64,000 nucleotides of DNA from a virus (IMGVR_UViG_3300022743_000002:23751-87750), one strand, 5' to 3'. Positions 40,604-48,356 are shown, counted from the first letter of the stretch. Notes: generated by a model not told the origin, from the sequence alone. Numbers and translations: made by a program.

Positions 40604-41725
40604 ATGGAATGGTCACCACAGCAAGCAGACGCACTGCTGAGAATTAAGCGCTGGGCACGCAATAAGAGCGCCCCACAGGTCATGCGGGTATTCGGGTTCG
40701 CCGGATCCGGCAAGACAACCATGGCCAAGGAAGTCGCCAACGACGTGACCGGCCAGGTGCTCTACATGACCTTCACAGGCAAGGCCGCGCTGGTGCTGCG
40801 CAAGAAGGGCTGCATCGGCGCCAGCACGATCCACAGCGCGATCTACAAGCCGGCAGAGGATCCAATCACCGGCCTGACGGAGTTCAAACTGAACCCCGAC
40901 AGCGACGTCCGAAACGCCGCACTTGTCATCGTCGACGAGGTGTCGATGGTTGGCGAAGATATCGGCATGGACCTGCTGAGCTACGGCACCAAGGTGCTGG
41001 TGCTTGGCGATCCGTTCCAGTTGCCACCCATCAAGGGCGAGGGATTTTTCACCGACGTTCAACCTGACGTCATGCTGACGGAAATTCACCGGCAGGCGGC
41101 AGACAACCCAATAATTCGCCTTTCGATGGACGTGCGCGAAGGCCGCGGACTGGTGCCGGGCGTGTATGGCGAAAGCGAGGTCTTGCGTCGTGGCGAAGTC
41201 GATAGGGAAGTCATGGCGGAAATGGTCATGGCTGCGGACCAGCTTCTGTGCGGCATGAACAAAACCCGCCAGACGTTCAATAAGCGGGCGCGTGAAATCA
41301 AGGGCATATCGGGTGGCCCTGGATTCGAGTGGCTGCCAGTCGCTGGCGATCGCCTGGTTTGCCTCAAGAACAACCGCATTAAGGGTCTGCTGAATGGCGG
41401 ACTCTGGGAGGCGCAGGAGGTGCGTAGCACCAGCAAGAAGATCGAAATGCGCGTCAAGTCACTAGACGAGGATGGCGCCGCCCAAGTGCTGGTGGAAACG
41501 CCGTTCGAGTTCTTTCTTGGGACAGAAAAGGACATGGATTGGCGCGAGCGCAAGAAGGCCGACGAGTTCCAGTTTGGCTACGCGCTGACGGTTCACAAGT
41601 CGCAAGGCAGTCAGTGGGACGACGTCCTGCTGTTCGATGAATCTCACGTGTTCCGCGAGACCGCCGCCCGCCACCTCTACACCGGCATCACCCGTGCCGC
41701 CGAGACTGTGACGGTGGTCGTATGA
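40604..41725 (+). CDS. RecD/Dda-like SF1 helicase
   Basis: 373 residues from ATG 40604 (AAGAAAG upstream); GTG at 40568 overlapping the previous stop would add 12. Motifs: FGFAGSGKTTMAKEV (Walker A), TFTGKAALVLRKKG, VIVDEVSMVG (Walker B), GDPFQLPPI (motif III) and ALTVHKSQGSQWDDV with YTGITRA at the end. 5'-3' helicase of phage replication or recombination. Confidence 0.92.
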   Translation: MEWSPQQADALLRIKRWARNKSAPQVMRVFGFAGSGKTTMAKEVANDVTGQVLYMTFTGKAALVLRKKGCIGASTIHSAIYKPAEDPITGLTEFKLNPDSDVRNAALVIVDEVSMVGEDIGMDLLSYGTKVLVLGDPFQLPPIKGEGFFTDVQPDVMLTEIHRQAADNPIIRLSMDVREGRGLVPGVYGESEVLRRGEVDREVMAEMVMAADQLLCGMNKTRQTFNKRAREIKGISGGPGFEWLPVAGDRLVCLKNNRIKGLLNGGLWEAQEVRSTSKKIEMRVKSLDEDGAAQVLVETPFEFFLGTEKDMDWRERKKADEFQFGYALTVHKSQGSQWDDVLLFDESHVFRETAARHLYTGITRAAETVTVVV

Positions 41726-41910
41726 GCCAGCAAGTCTATGAGCTCGATTACGACTTTGGCGACCTGCTGGACGAAGCCAAAGACAACGCCAGCGGGAGCT
41801 GGGAAGAAAACTTTGTCGACGACCTTCGCGACAAGTTCGAAGCGTACGGCGACCGCATGTACCTGTCCGAGAAGCAGGAGGAAATACTCCAGAGGATTGC
41901 GAAATGGTGA
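41722..41910 (+). CDS. hypothetical acidic protein (62 aa)
   Basis: ATGA overlap with the helicase stop. Strongly acidic (YELDYDFGDLLDEAKDN, EENFVDDLRDKF). Possibly a DNA-mimic-like or partner protein; no evidence beyond charge. Confidence 0.68.
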   Translation: MSQQVYELDYDFGDLLDEAKDNASGSWEENFVDDLRDKFEAYGDRMYLSEKQEEILQRIAKW

Positions 41911-42131
41911 CCGGCGTGCATATCCACGCGCCAGCCGGCTACTACCTGGGGCAGGTCCGTCGCCGTGGCGCGCAGCGCTGGCGCACCGTTACCGGCAAAT
42001 GCAAGACCGATACCGCAGCAATGGCTCGCGCCGTTCTTGCAATGAACTCAGACGACAAGCGAGCCCGCGTTATCTGGTGCACTTACGACGGCTGGTACGG
42101 GCCAAGCCTGTCCATGCAGTGTGCGCGCTGA
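41904..42131 (+). CDS. hypothetical protein (75 aa)
   Basis: Overlaps both neighbours. Compact beta-rich start (HIHAPAGYYLGQVRRRG), a RWRTVTGKCKTDTAAMARAV segment, and a WCTYDGWYGPS end. Common uncharacterised phage family. Confidence 0.7.
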   Translation: MVTGVHIHAPAGYYLGQVRRRGAQRWRTVTGKCKTDTAAMARAVLAMNSDDKRARVIWCTYDGWYGPSLSMQCAR

Positions 42132-42442
42132 TGCCAACAGCCTACAGTCACTTGGCTGGCGCCGACGTCGACACCGCCGGCGAAGCGTGGCGACACGAGT
42201 GCGAATGCCGCTGGCTACTCGCCGAGAAGCCAACACGCAGCATGAAGCATCTGCACCTATATGGCGTGGTGGACCGCCAGCAGTTGATGGAGTTCAACCC
42301 GAAGACCGGTCGCCAGACGCTGGCATCCGACCACGCCAACCGGTGGACTGCAAAAAACCCTATGATGAAATATCGCGGCCTGGCTGGCGCCGATCACGTG
42401 CTGGCAGAGGCCAAGCGCCTGCACGACCTAACGACAAAATGA
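42131..42442 (+). CDS. hypothetical phage protein (103 aa)
   Basis: TGATG overlap start. HECECRWLLAEKPTR near 24, then VDRQQLMEFNPKTGRQTL and a C-terminal helix. Resembles a conserved phage protein of unknown function. Confidence 0.7.
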   Translation: MPTAYSHLAGADVDTAGEAWRHECECRWLLAEKPTRSMKHLHLYGVVDRQQLMEFNPKTGRQTLASDHANRWTAKNPMMKYRGLAGADHVLAEAKRLHDLTTK

Positions 42443-42669
42443 CCAACGACAAACCAACTACAGTCTACGCGACCGAGCTGTACGACCCCATGATCAAGCC
42501 GCCCCCCAGGGGAGAGCCACTGCTGGTCATTCAGGAAGGCGGATGCCTGATCAAGTCGCACTGGTACGACGGCGCCCTTGCATGGGGCTACCTGCCCAAG
42601 ATCCCTCAGTCGGTCAAAGACCGAATGTCACCAACGCGCGCGAGCGCACAACCACAAAGGAAACCATGA
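42439..42669 (+). CDS. hypothetical phage protein (76 aa)
   Basis: ATGA overlap start. PPRGEPLLVIQEGGCLIKSHW and YDGALAWGYLPKIP recall small DUF551-like phage domains. Basic tail overlaps the dUTPase start. Confidence 0.68.
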   Translation: MTNDKPTTVYATELYDPMIKPPPRGEPLLVIQEGGCLIKSHWYDGALAWGYLPKIPQSVKDRMSPTRASAQPQRKP

Positions 42670-43118
42670 AACTCAAAGTCAAAAAGCTGCACACTGCAGC
42701 CGTTATCCCCCGCTACGCCACGACTGGCGCCGCGTGCTTCGACCTTCATGCTGTGCTGGAGGATGACGTCCACCTGCAGCATGGCCTTGTCGTCTACCCG
42801 GGCACACGCGAGGTGATCCGCACCGGTCTTAGCTTCGAGGTGCCGGAAGGCCACGTCATGCTGATCTATAGCCGCAGCGGCCACGGCTTCAAAAGCGGCG
42901 TGCGCCTGAGCAATGCCACTGGCGTGCTGGACTCAGACTACCGCGGCGAGTGCCAGGTGGCCCTGCACAACGACGGCAAAGCTAAATTCGTGATCAAAGA
43001 CGGCGACCGCATCGCCCAGGCCATGCTGCTGCCCGTGCCTGCGGTCGAACTGATGGAGGTCGGCGAGCTCAGCGCCACCGAGCGCGGCACCGGCGGATTT
43101 GGGAGCACTGGCAAGTGA
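42666..43118 (+). CDS. dut: dUTP diphosphatase
   Basis: 150 residues. Five dUTPase motifs: ATTGAACFDLHA (I), LIYSRSGHGFKSGV (II), NATGVLDSDYRGEC (III), GDRIAQAMLLPV (IV), TERGTGGFGSTG (V). Converts dUTP to dUMP, limiting uracil in phage DNA. ATGA overlap with previous gene. Confidence 0.96.
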   Translation: MKLKVKKLHTAAVIPRYATTGAACFDLHAVLEDDVHLQHGLVVYPGTREVIRTGLSFEVPEGHVMLIYSRSGHGFKSGVRLSNATGVLDSDYRGECQVALHNDGKAKFVIKDGDRIAQAMLLPVPAVELMEVGELSATERGTGGFGSTGK

Positions 43119-43243
43119 GACTATTCCACATCCACCGCTGGGCGGAGTGGTCCAGCGTCCAGGTCCACCCTGGTAACGGTCGCTTTTACCAAATGCGCTG
43201 GTGCGACAAGTGCGGCGCCGCCGATACGAGGTGGGTGTCATGA
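43115..43243 (+). CDS. zinc-knuckle mini-protein (42 aa)
   Basis: GTG start in a GTGA overlap with dut. Reads LFHIHRWAEWSS, then MRWCDKCGAADTRWVS; the HxH ... CxxC arrangement is a recurrent tiny phage/prophage motif, probably binding zinc. Its stop overlaps the next start. Confidence 0.7.
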   Translation: MRLFHIHRWAEWSSVQVHPGNGRFYQMRWCDKCGAADTRWVS

Positions 43244-43425
43244 CCCACCCCGCCGACGTTACCGACATACTCCGACAGGCCGCAATCCTGGTCGGAAAAG
43301 CGGAAGCGCTGGGGGTCACCCTGCGCATCACCGTGGAGCCGCTGCAGCCGCTCGCCATGGGCCACCATCACCACGTTATCGAAGCGTGGCCGGCGCGGCG
43401 TCCGGCGCAAAAATCACCCCAGTAG
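43240..43425 (+). CDS. hypothetical phage protein (61 aa)
   Basis: ATGA overlap start. Helix with ILRQAAILVGKAEALGV, then TLRITVEPLQPLAMGHHHH, a pattern seen in small phage proteins. Last gene before attP. Confidence 0.7.
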   Translation: MTHPADVTDILRQAAILVGKAEALGVTLRITVEPLQPLAMGHHHHVIEAWPARRPAQKSPQ

Positions 43426-43449
43426 CCGCCAAAATCCCCCAATGTTCAC

Positions 43450-43505
43450 AAGGCATCACTGGTGCCTTGCGCCCGACCTGCGCCCGGGCTAAAAATCCCG
43501 GGCGC
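43450..43505. other. two hairpins upstream of attP
   Basis: AAGGCA/TGCCTT (about 43450-43468) and GCGCCCGGG/CCCGGGCGC (43480-43488 with 43497-43505, loop CTAAAAAT). No T-run follows on the plus strand. The second overlaps an arm-type repeat. They may stop readthrough toward the integrase or organise the attP complex. Confidence 0.5.
43468..43485 (+). repeat. attP left arm-type repeat pair
   Basis: TGCGCCC-GACC-TGCGCCC, two 7-mers with a 4-base spacer, about 130 bases left of the att core. The same 7-N4-7 layout occurs on the right side of the core. Probable integrase arm-binding sites. Confidence 0.55.
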
Positions 43506-43586
43506 GGCGTTCGGGCTTGACCCTCCCGAGCGATCTATGTAAGCCTCTGAGTTGCAAGTGAAATTCAGGAGTTTGGTTCAAAGCGC

Positions 43587-43627
43587 GCGGGCGTAGTTCA
43601 GTGGTAGAACGACAGCTTCCCAAGCTG
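43587..43627 (+). other. attP core: 5' 41 nt of a tRNA-Gly(CCC) gene
   Basis: GCGGGCGTAGTTCAGTGGTA and onward through the anticodon arm CTTCCCAAGCTG match tRNA-Gly with anticodon CCC. Similarity stops there; no variable loop, T arm or acceptor 3' strand follows, so this is not a functional tRNA. Position immediately upstream of the integrase identifies it as the shared core with attB. It copies the 5' half of the tRNA, so on integration the phage would supply the 5' half and promoter of the rebuilt tRNA. Confidence 0.85.
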
Positions 43628-43648
43628 GTCAGTCAGTATTCACTGGAC

Positions 43649-43678
43649 TTCACACATGATCATTTTTGATCATATAAT
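43649..43678 (+). promoter_or_regulatory. integrase promoter
   Basis: TTCACA (43649-43654) and TATAAT (43673-43678) with an 18-bp spacer. The spacer contains a TGATCA-rich direct repeat that a regulator or integrase could bind. Confidence 0.65.
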
Positions 43679-43743
43679 CAGTGTGTTAGCTGCCTAAACT
43701 GTTTTGAACACAACACTTAATTTCACTGCCCGTCACGATACGT

Positions 43744-43761
43744 TGCGCCCTAAATGCGCCC
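43744..43761 (+). repeat. attP right arm-type repeat pair
   Basis: TGCGCCC-TAAA-TGCGCCC, same unit and spacing as the left arm pair, about 140 bases right of the core centre and 40 bases before the integrase start. Confidence 0.55.
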
Positions 43762-43801
43762 GGATTGTTGGCGGTCACCAGTGCCATATTGCGAGACCAC
43801 C

Positions 43802-45070
43802 ATGCCAAAACTGACCAAGACAATCATTGACAACGCGCCAACCCCGGTCAGCGGTGATGCCTGGATCTGGGATGCCGATTTGGAGGGTTTTGGCATCCGA
43901 ATACAGGCCAGCGGACGCAAGACCTACGTGGTGCGCTACAGGACCAAAGACGCATCAAGGACGCAGCGCAAACTGACGCTCTGCCGGTGCGGCGACGCGC
44001 CGCCAGACAAGGCTCGCCAGATGGCGCGTGACGTTTTCATGCAGGTCGCCACGGGCACCGACGTCGTCGCCGAGCGCAAGCCCAACCGAGACAGCGCCAT
44101 TACTGTCCAGGCCATGTTCGAGGCCCGCATCGCCGCCATGCGGACCCGAGAACGTGCCAACGCCGACGAGGTCGAGCGCGTGCTGCTCAAGGCCAAGAAC
44201 AACGCCGCCGACTCGCTGGGGCGCGCCACGCCACCCGGACAAGTCACACCAGCCGACGTCGTCAAGTTTGTGTCTACGTTCTACGCCAAGGGTCACCGTG
44301 GCGCCGCAGACAAGGCAAGGGGTTACCTGGCGGCCGCCTTCGCCTGGGCTATCACATCGGCCAACGATTACACCGTGCAGGGTCGCCAGGACTGGGGCGT
44401 CACAATCAACCCAGCCGCCGCAGTAGCGAAGGACCAGGGCGCCATCAAGGTGCGCGACCGTAACCTGGATGGCGCCGAGCTGCGCGTCGTCTGGGAGGCA
44501 TGCAGCGATGGAAACGCTGGATTCACGGAGGGCGTCGAAGCCTGCCTAAAGGTCATGATTGCCTGTGGCCAGCGCGTGCAAGAGACGCTGCGCATGGACG
44601 GCAACGAGGTGGACCTGGACGCGATGGTTTGGCGCATGCCAGCCCACAAGACCAAAGGACGCAAGCGCCCCCACACTATCCCCCTGCCTCGCATCATCTT
44701 GCCGACGCTGATCGCCCTCAAAGACCAGTACGGCGACGGGCCCCTGTTCCCGGCTCGCAGCGGAACCAATGAACGACTTGGGATACTGAGCATCAGTCAG
44801 GCGGTGCGCCGGTGGCTGGATACCGATGGCAACACCATGGAGGCATTCCAGCCGCGTGACCTGCGCAGGACGTGGAAGTCGCGGACGCATGATGCCGGCG
44901 TTGACCGGTTCACGCGGGACCTGATCCAGCAACACGCCAAGTCCGACACCGGATCAAAAAACTACGACCGCGCAGACTATTTTGCGCAGATGCGCGACGC
45001 CATGGACAATTGGAACACGTGGCTCAACAGCGCGCTGTTTGATCGGCCCGAGCTGGTGCTGGTGGCGTAG
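43802..45070 (+). CDS. int: tyrosine integrase (P4-like)
   Basis: 422 residues from MPKLTKTIID; the frame opens earlier at 43754 inside the arm site. N-terminal DUF4102 arm-binding domain (DADLEGFGIRIQASGRKTY), core-binding domain about 100-200, catalytic domain with Arg in IACGQRVQETLRM (about 265), Lys in HKTKGRKRPHTIPL, RDLRRTW where the usual His is Arg, QQHA, and the nucleophile region NYDRADYFAQMRDAM. Integrates at the tRNA-Gly site. Confidence 0.95.
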   Translation: MPKLTKTIIDNAPTPVSGDAWIWDADLEGFGIRIQASGRKTYVVRYRTKDASRTQRKLTLCRCGDAPPDKARQMARDVFMQVATGTDVVAERKPNRDSAITVQAMFEARIAAMRTRERANADEVERVLLKAKNNAADSLGRATPPGQVTPADVVKFVSTFYAKGHRGAADKARGYLAAAFAWAITSANDYTVQGRQDWGVTINPAAAVAKDQGAIKVRDRNLDGAELRVVWEACSDGNAGFTEGVEACLKVMIACGQRVQETLRMDGNEVDLDAMVWRMPAHKTKGRKRPHTIPLPRIILPTLIALKDQYGDGPLFPARSGTNERLGILSISQAVRRWLDTDGNTMEAFQPRDLRRTWKSRTHDAGVDRFTRDLIQQHAKSDTGSKNYDRADYFAQMRDAMDNWNTWLNSALFDRPELVLVA

Positions 45071-45091
45071 TCGGGACGCGAGAATTCAAAC

Positions 45092-45122
45092 ACCGGGCCA
45101 AATCAGGCCCGGTTCATTTTTT
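45092..45122 (+). terminator. terminator after integrase
   Basis: ACCGGGCC/GGCCCGGT 8-bp stem with 6-nt loop, then TCATTTTTT. Ends int transcription. Confidence 0.88.
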
Positions 45123-45134
45123 CCAGAGGACACC

Positions 45135-45359
45135 GTGTCATTAGAAGATGTAGCGCAAGACCACGAAATTCGCATGTGGGAACAAGTGAACGCACCACGA
45201 CCAGATCGCCCAGTGTATGAGCCAGGCAAGCCCGGCTACGGCCCTGAATGCTGCGTAGAGTGTGATGACGGTATGCCAGAACTCCGGCGCCGAGACGGTC
45301 GCCAGCTGTGCACGGCCTGCCAGTCAGCGGTTGAGCTCGCCGCTACCAGGAGGCGGTGA
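45135..45359 (+). CDS. TraR/DksA-family zinc-finger protein
   Basis: 74 residues, close to the 73 of F-plasmid TraR. GTG start with AGAGGA upstream. An acidic helical N terminus (LEDVAQDHEIRMWEQ) is followed by the C4 zinc finger CCVECDDGMPELRRRDGR with LCTACQ, aligning with the TraR finger. TraR binds RNA polymerase in the secondary channel and imitates DksA with ppGpp. Its 3' end overlaps the convergent spanin gene by 36 bases. Confidence 0.8.
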   Translation: MSLEDVAQDHEIRMWEQVNAPRPDRPVYEPGKPGYGPECCVECDDGMPELRRRDGRQLCTACQSAVELAATRRR

Positions 45360-45833
45360 TTTTGGCCATGCGTCAATCAAGGTTTTGACGTCGCTGGCAT
45401 GCCGCTCAGCTTTTTCCGCCATGCCTTGATATCGTCTTGAGCAGTCAGCGAGTACGGCTGAGACGGCATCGCTTCGCTCAACGATGGCATCTCTGGATAA
45501 CTGATCGATATGTTGGCGAGCGGCGGACAAGTCGTCCCGCAAGCCGTCAGACTCAGTAGCAGCGGCAGCAGCAGCGCTGCGGAGTATTGCTTCGCGGTTT
45601 TTTGCTTCATTTTGGGCCTTTACAACGGCTTGAGATAATGTTGCCGCCTGGGTGGCTGCCTTTGCATTCGCGTCAGAAATCTCGACGCGCAGACTGGCGA
45701 CCTCAGACTGCGCATTGGCGGCATCGAGCTTTGCGATAAGGAGACCAGAAGTCAGGTACCCGCAAAGCACAGACATGGCGACGAGGGCGGCAACCAGGAC
45801 CCATCGCGGCACCAGATCCAGTAGCGCGATCAC
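45324..45833 (-). CDS. inner-membrane spanin (Rz-like)
   Basis: 169 residues, GTG start overlapping the endolysin stop. One N-terminal span (VLVAALVAMSVLCGYL), then a long periplasmic coiled coil about 35-140. Forms the spanin complex that fuses inner and outer membranes in lysis. The o-spanin is nested inside in another frame. Confidence 0.85.
   Translation of the reverse strand: MIALLDLVPRWVLVAALVAMSVLCGYLTSGLLIAKLDAANAQSEVASLRVEISDANAKAATQAATLSQAVVKAQNEAKNREAILRSAAAAAATESDGLRDDLSAARQHIDQLSRDAIVERSDAVSAVLADCSRRYQGMAEKAERHASDVKTLIDAWPKSPPPGSGELNR
45377..45610 (-). CDS. outer-membrane spanin lipoprotein (Rz1-like), nested
   Basis: 77 residues wholly inside the Rz-like gene. Signal peptide with lipobox LSLTACGTTCPP, so mature Cys at about 24, then a short Pro/Ser-rich body. 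Nested Rz/Rz1 is a hallmark of Gram-negative phages. Confidence 0.9.
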   Translation of the reverse strand: MKQKTAKQYSAALLLPLLLSLTACGTTCPPLANISISYPEMPSLSEAMPSQPYSLTAQDDIKAWRKKLSGMPATSKP

Positions 45834-46447
45834 CCCAGCACCTCGCGAGCCGCATCGGTGATGGCCTGTCGATCGTCTAGCCCAATAGAGCCACCATTCA
45901 CGCGCCTGGTGACCTTTGCGACGTCACCAAGAATGCCGTCGGGTATGTGCCCTTCCCACCAAGCAACGCAGACACGCAAGGCATCGGCCGTTGGTCGGCG
46001 TAGTAGGTCCGGGTTGTCGTAGACGGGTATCCCGGTTACGGCCTGGACGGCACGCAGGTTATCGGCTCCAGTGATCTGGATGAGGCCGGATCCACGGTTG
46101 CGCCAGCCGTCGCCCGGCTTTGTGTTGCCCATACGGCCGCCATAAACCTTATTGGCCAATGCCTCTGGGTTGCGAGCGTATGGCGCCGCAGCGGACACTG
46201 ACGGGAACCTGGATGGCCACACCTGGCATAATCGCTCGGCACTGTAGCTTAGACTCTCCTCAAGGTGTTCCAGGTGCCCACTTTCGTGCAGCACCTGCCC
46301 AAGGAAGTCCTCCAGGTCTTTGTCGCCAGCACTGAACACGCCATCGACAATCACCTCAGAAAACGCCGGCGCCCAGGCTGTTGCTGTGGCGGGTTTCACG
46401 CCAAGCTGAATCAGAATCTCGAACCATTCGTCAAAAGTGCGCGTCAT
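45830..46447 (-). CDS. GH19 chitinase-like endolysin
   Basis: 205 residues from ATG 46447 (GGATTT upstream). Catalytic region GQVLHESGHLEHLEESLSYS (two Glu) and NRGSGLIQITGADN are GH19 landmarks. No signal peptide, so release depends on a holin among the upstream membrane proteins. Cleaves peptidoglycan glycan strands. Confidence 0.92.
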   Translation of the reverse strand: MTRTFDEWFEILIQLGVKPATATAWAPAFSEVIVDGVFSAGDKDLEDFLGQVLHESGHLEHLEESLSYSAERLCQVWPSRFPSVSAAAPYARNPEALANKVYGGRMGNTKPGDGWRNRGSGLIQITGADNLRAVQAVTGIPVYDNPDLLRRPTADALRVCVAWWEGHIPDGILGDVAKVTRRVNGGSIGLDDRQAITDAAREVLG

Positions 46448-46457
46448 AGGAAATCCT

Positions 46458-46793
46458 CTATTGAGGCGGAGGAACAATTTTCACGTCTTTGATCACACTC
46501 AGGCCGCTGCTAACAGCTCGACCAAGAACAAAAAGGCCACCAAATAGACCCGCATACCATTCAGTGATTTTGTCGTGAAGTACAAGCGTAACAAATCCCC
46601 ACGACATTAAAGATAGCGCCGTCATGTACCCAATTTTCTCGACGCTTATTTTTCCGGTGACGCTATCCAGCAGGCACTGCTGCAGGTTAAATGAGTTATC
46701 TGACAGGTGCCAGTACCAGACGACCGCAATCACCAAGATGACCAGCACAAGTAGCGAAATTGACGATGGGTCGATTGACTTTAGTAATTCCAT
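46458..46793 (-). CDS. holin candidate A (111 aa, 3 membrane spans)
   Basis: Hydrophobic spans about 14-32, 60-78 and 85-103, with a basic/Pro C-terminal tail (KDVKIVPPPQ). Directly precedes the endolysin, the usual holin place. No family recognised. Confidence 0.65.
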   Translation of the reverse strand: MELLKSIDPSSISLLVLVILVIAVVWYWHLSDNSFNLQQCLLDSVTGKISVEKIGYMTALSLMSWGFVTLVLHDKITEWYAGLFGGLFVLGRAVSSGLSVIKDVKIVPPPQ

Positions 46794-46796
46794 AAA

Positions 46797-47102
46797 TCAG
46801 GTCTGTGACTTTAACGGGCAGTCATTACACTGGCCGGGCTTGGCTCTTAAAGCATCCATCTGGTCATAAGTCGCAGCCATCTTATCTCTGAGACTTGATA
46901 GGTCATCGGCAAGCTGCTTATTCTGGCCCATCAAACTTTTGAGGTGGTCCTGCTGAAGACGGCTCATTGAGGTCGTTGATTCAACATCGACCTTTTTCCA
47001 ATGGATATAGATGGCAAAAACAACCGATAACCCACCCAAAACACTTGCAATGCCAGCGGATCCGTTGTTGGAGAGTAATTTGAGTAAATCAATCACCTCC
47101 AT
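46797..47102 (-). CDS. single-span coiled-coil membrane protein (101 aa)
   Basis: Span about 15-35 (IASVLGGLSVVFAIYI), then a coiled coil 45-88 and CNDCPLKSQ at the end. Ordinary features of a phage antiholin or holin partner (similar to small lysis accessory proteins). Overlaps the upstream gene by 10 bases. Confidence 0.62.
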   Translation of the reverse strand: MEVIDLLKLLSNNGSAGIASVLGGLSVVFAIYIHWKKVDVESTTSMSRLQQDHLKSLMGQNKQLADDLSSLRDKMAATYDQMDALRAKPGQCNDCPLKSQT

Positions 47103-47470
47103 ATCGGTTCCCGGCGAAGCATATTGATGTTGATGACAAACCCGTACAGGTTCCCGATACCCAATGTGAAGGTGGCAAAATCAGATGGCGACGGGCTGCC
47201 GTCAGCGCATGATAGCCAGACCCAAAAAATCCCGGAAACCCAGGCGAGAATACACCTCAAAACCTCAGCGGAGGGATGGATAACCAGGCTCCAGAATTGC
47301 AGCATCCCGATCAGCGCCAGACACGTCACCCAGAACGGGAGATTGTGGGCGGTCATTAGGGTGTCGACGTTGACAATATGGCCGCCGATACCCGCGCTCA
47401 TCATCATCATCGCCCAGGCTGAGGCTATCTCAACCGTTCGCGAATCCTGGGGGAGCATGTTGCTGATCAT
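47093..47470 (-). CDS. polytopic membrane protein of the lysis region (125 aa)
   Basis: About four spans (WAMMMMSAGIGGHIV, WVTCLALIGMLQFWSLV, ILAWVSGIFWVWL, GIGNLYGFVINI). Resembles uncharacterised phage membrane proteins near lysis genes; alternative holin candidate. Confidence 0.62.
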   Translation of the reverse strand: MISNMLPQDSRTVEIASAWAMMMMSAGIGGHIVNVDTLMTAHNLPFWVTCLALIGMLQFWSLVIHPSAEVLRCILAWVSGIFWVWLSCADGSPSPSDFATFTLGIGNLYGFVININMLRREPIWR

Positions 47471-47742
47471 TTGCGGCCAATCGCATGAATCAGGAAAGCG
47501 CCCATCACAGTCGCGTTAAACGCAGTCCATAGATTATTGACCCATTCCGGATCATCCGTGCCGCCGCCGGTCAGCGTCGAATACCAGCTCGTCTGAGCAA
47601 CGATCAGCATGATCGCCGACAACGTTGCCAGCACAAGCAAGATCCGGTCGTGAAGTCTGCGGGCTTTGGTGTACGCGGTCGACGAAAATATGGCGACCGC
47701 AAAGGCCATCGCAACCGGTAATAGCTCAAAAAGTGTTTTCAT
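47467..47742 (-). CDS. membrane protein (91 aa, 3 spans)
   Basis: Spans about 6-24, 33-51 and 70-88. Start of a four-gene membrane set that ends with the endolysin and spanins. A late promoter box lies 32 bases upstream. Overlaps the next start by 4. Confidence 0.62.
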   Translation of the reverse strand: MKTLFELLPVAMAFAVAIFSSTAYTKARRLHDRILLVLATLSAIMLIVAQTSWYSTLTGGGTDDPEWVNNLWTAFNATVMGAFLIHAIGRK

Positions 47743-47774
47743 TTGGGTTGTAACTCTAGCCGCGAAGCTGACTC

Positions 47775-47789
47775 ATTATTCCGTCACGA
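47775..47789 (-). promoter_or_regulatory. late promoter box (copy 8) for lysis genes
   Basis: Minus-strand TCGTGACGGAATAAT, with AATAAT as -10. Predicted start near 47768 leaves a ~26-base leader before ATG 47742, unlike the leaderless copies. Confidence 0.65.
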
Positions 47790-47798
47790 CAACCAAGA

Positions 47799-48356
47799 TC
47801 ATGTCTTGATAATGTGGTTGAGAACCAGCGTCGGCTGGGTGATCGGGTGCGCCGACCCTCCGCCAGTGTTGGCGTTGGTGTTCATTGTTACGCCACCCGA
47901 TGAGTCGGCAATCGTCTCGCTGCCGCCTGCCGTTGTGTTTCGGCTACCAAGGGCAACGATTGAGTGCGTGTGCGCCGGTATCTGCGCCGACGTGAGTGTG
48001 TGCGTCTGAGAACCACCAGCTGCACCAAGCGTCGCGCCGTCCACCCCTGAGCCTGCCGTGGTAAGCCGGCTAGCTGCCGTCCCGCCCATATCATCCTTGC
48101 CGCCAGGTACGCGGCCACGCATGTCCGGGAGGTTAAACGTCGTGCTGCCGTCTCCAGCGCCAAACGCGACCCCGATCGCGGTAAAAAGGTCGACATACGT
48201 GGTGCGACTTACCGCCTGCCCGTAGCACAGCAGCCACCCGCTTGGCGCGGTGGATCCAGCAAAAGGAAGGACGACACCGGCTGGTGCGCCGCCGAGAGAC
48301 GGGTCAACGGTAACGCCAGCCCCGAACAAAGATGAAATTTTTGAAGCAAGACTCAT
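47799..48356 (-). CDS. phage tail collar domain protein
   Basis: 185 residues. PFAGSTAPSGWLLCYGQAVS, TFNLPDMRGRVPGG and the end THTLTSAQIPAHTHSI with HPITQPTLVLNHIIKT are classic tail-collar motifs (His-rich trimer tip). Forms a distal fibre part or collar; last structural gene before lysis. Confidence 0.92.
   Translation of the reverse strand: MSLASKISSLFGAGVTVDPSLGGAPAGVVLPFAGSTAPSGWLLCYGQAVSRTTYVDLFTAIGVAFGAGDGSTTFNLPDMRGRVPGGKDDMGGTAASRLTTAGSGVDGATLGAAGGSQTHTLTSAQIPAHTHSIVALGSRNTTAGGSETIADSSGGVTMNTNANTGGGSAHPITQPTLVLNHIIKT

Noticed and set aside
43587-43662. Functional tRNA-Gly gene
   Set aside because: Only the 5' 41 nt are present; variable loop, T arm and 3' acceptor strand are missing.
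43723-43737. Twelfth late promoter box (minus TCGTGACGGGCAGTG)
   Set aside because: The bases where the -10 should be (GCAGTG) do not fit, and no late gene follows on that strand.
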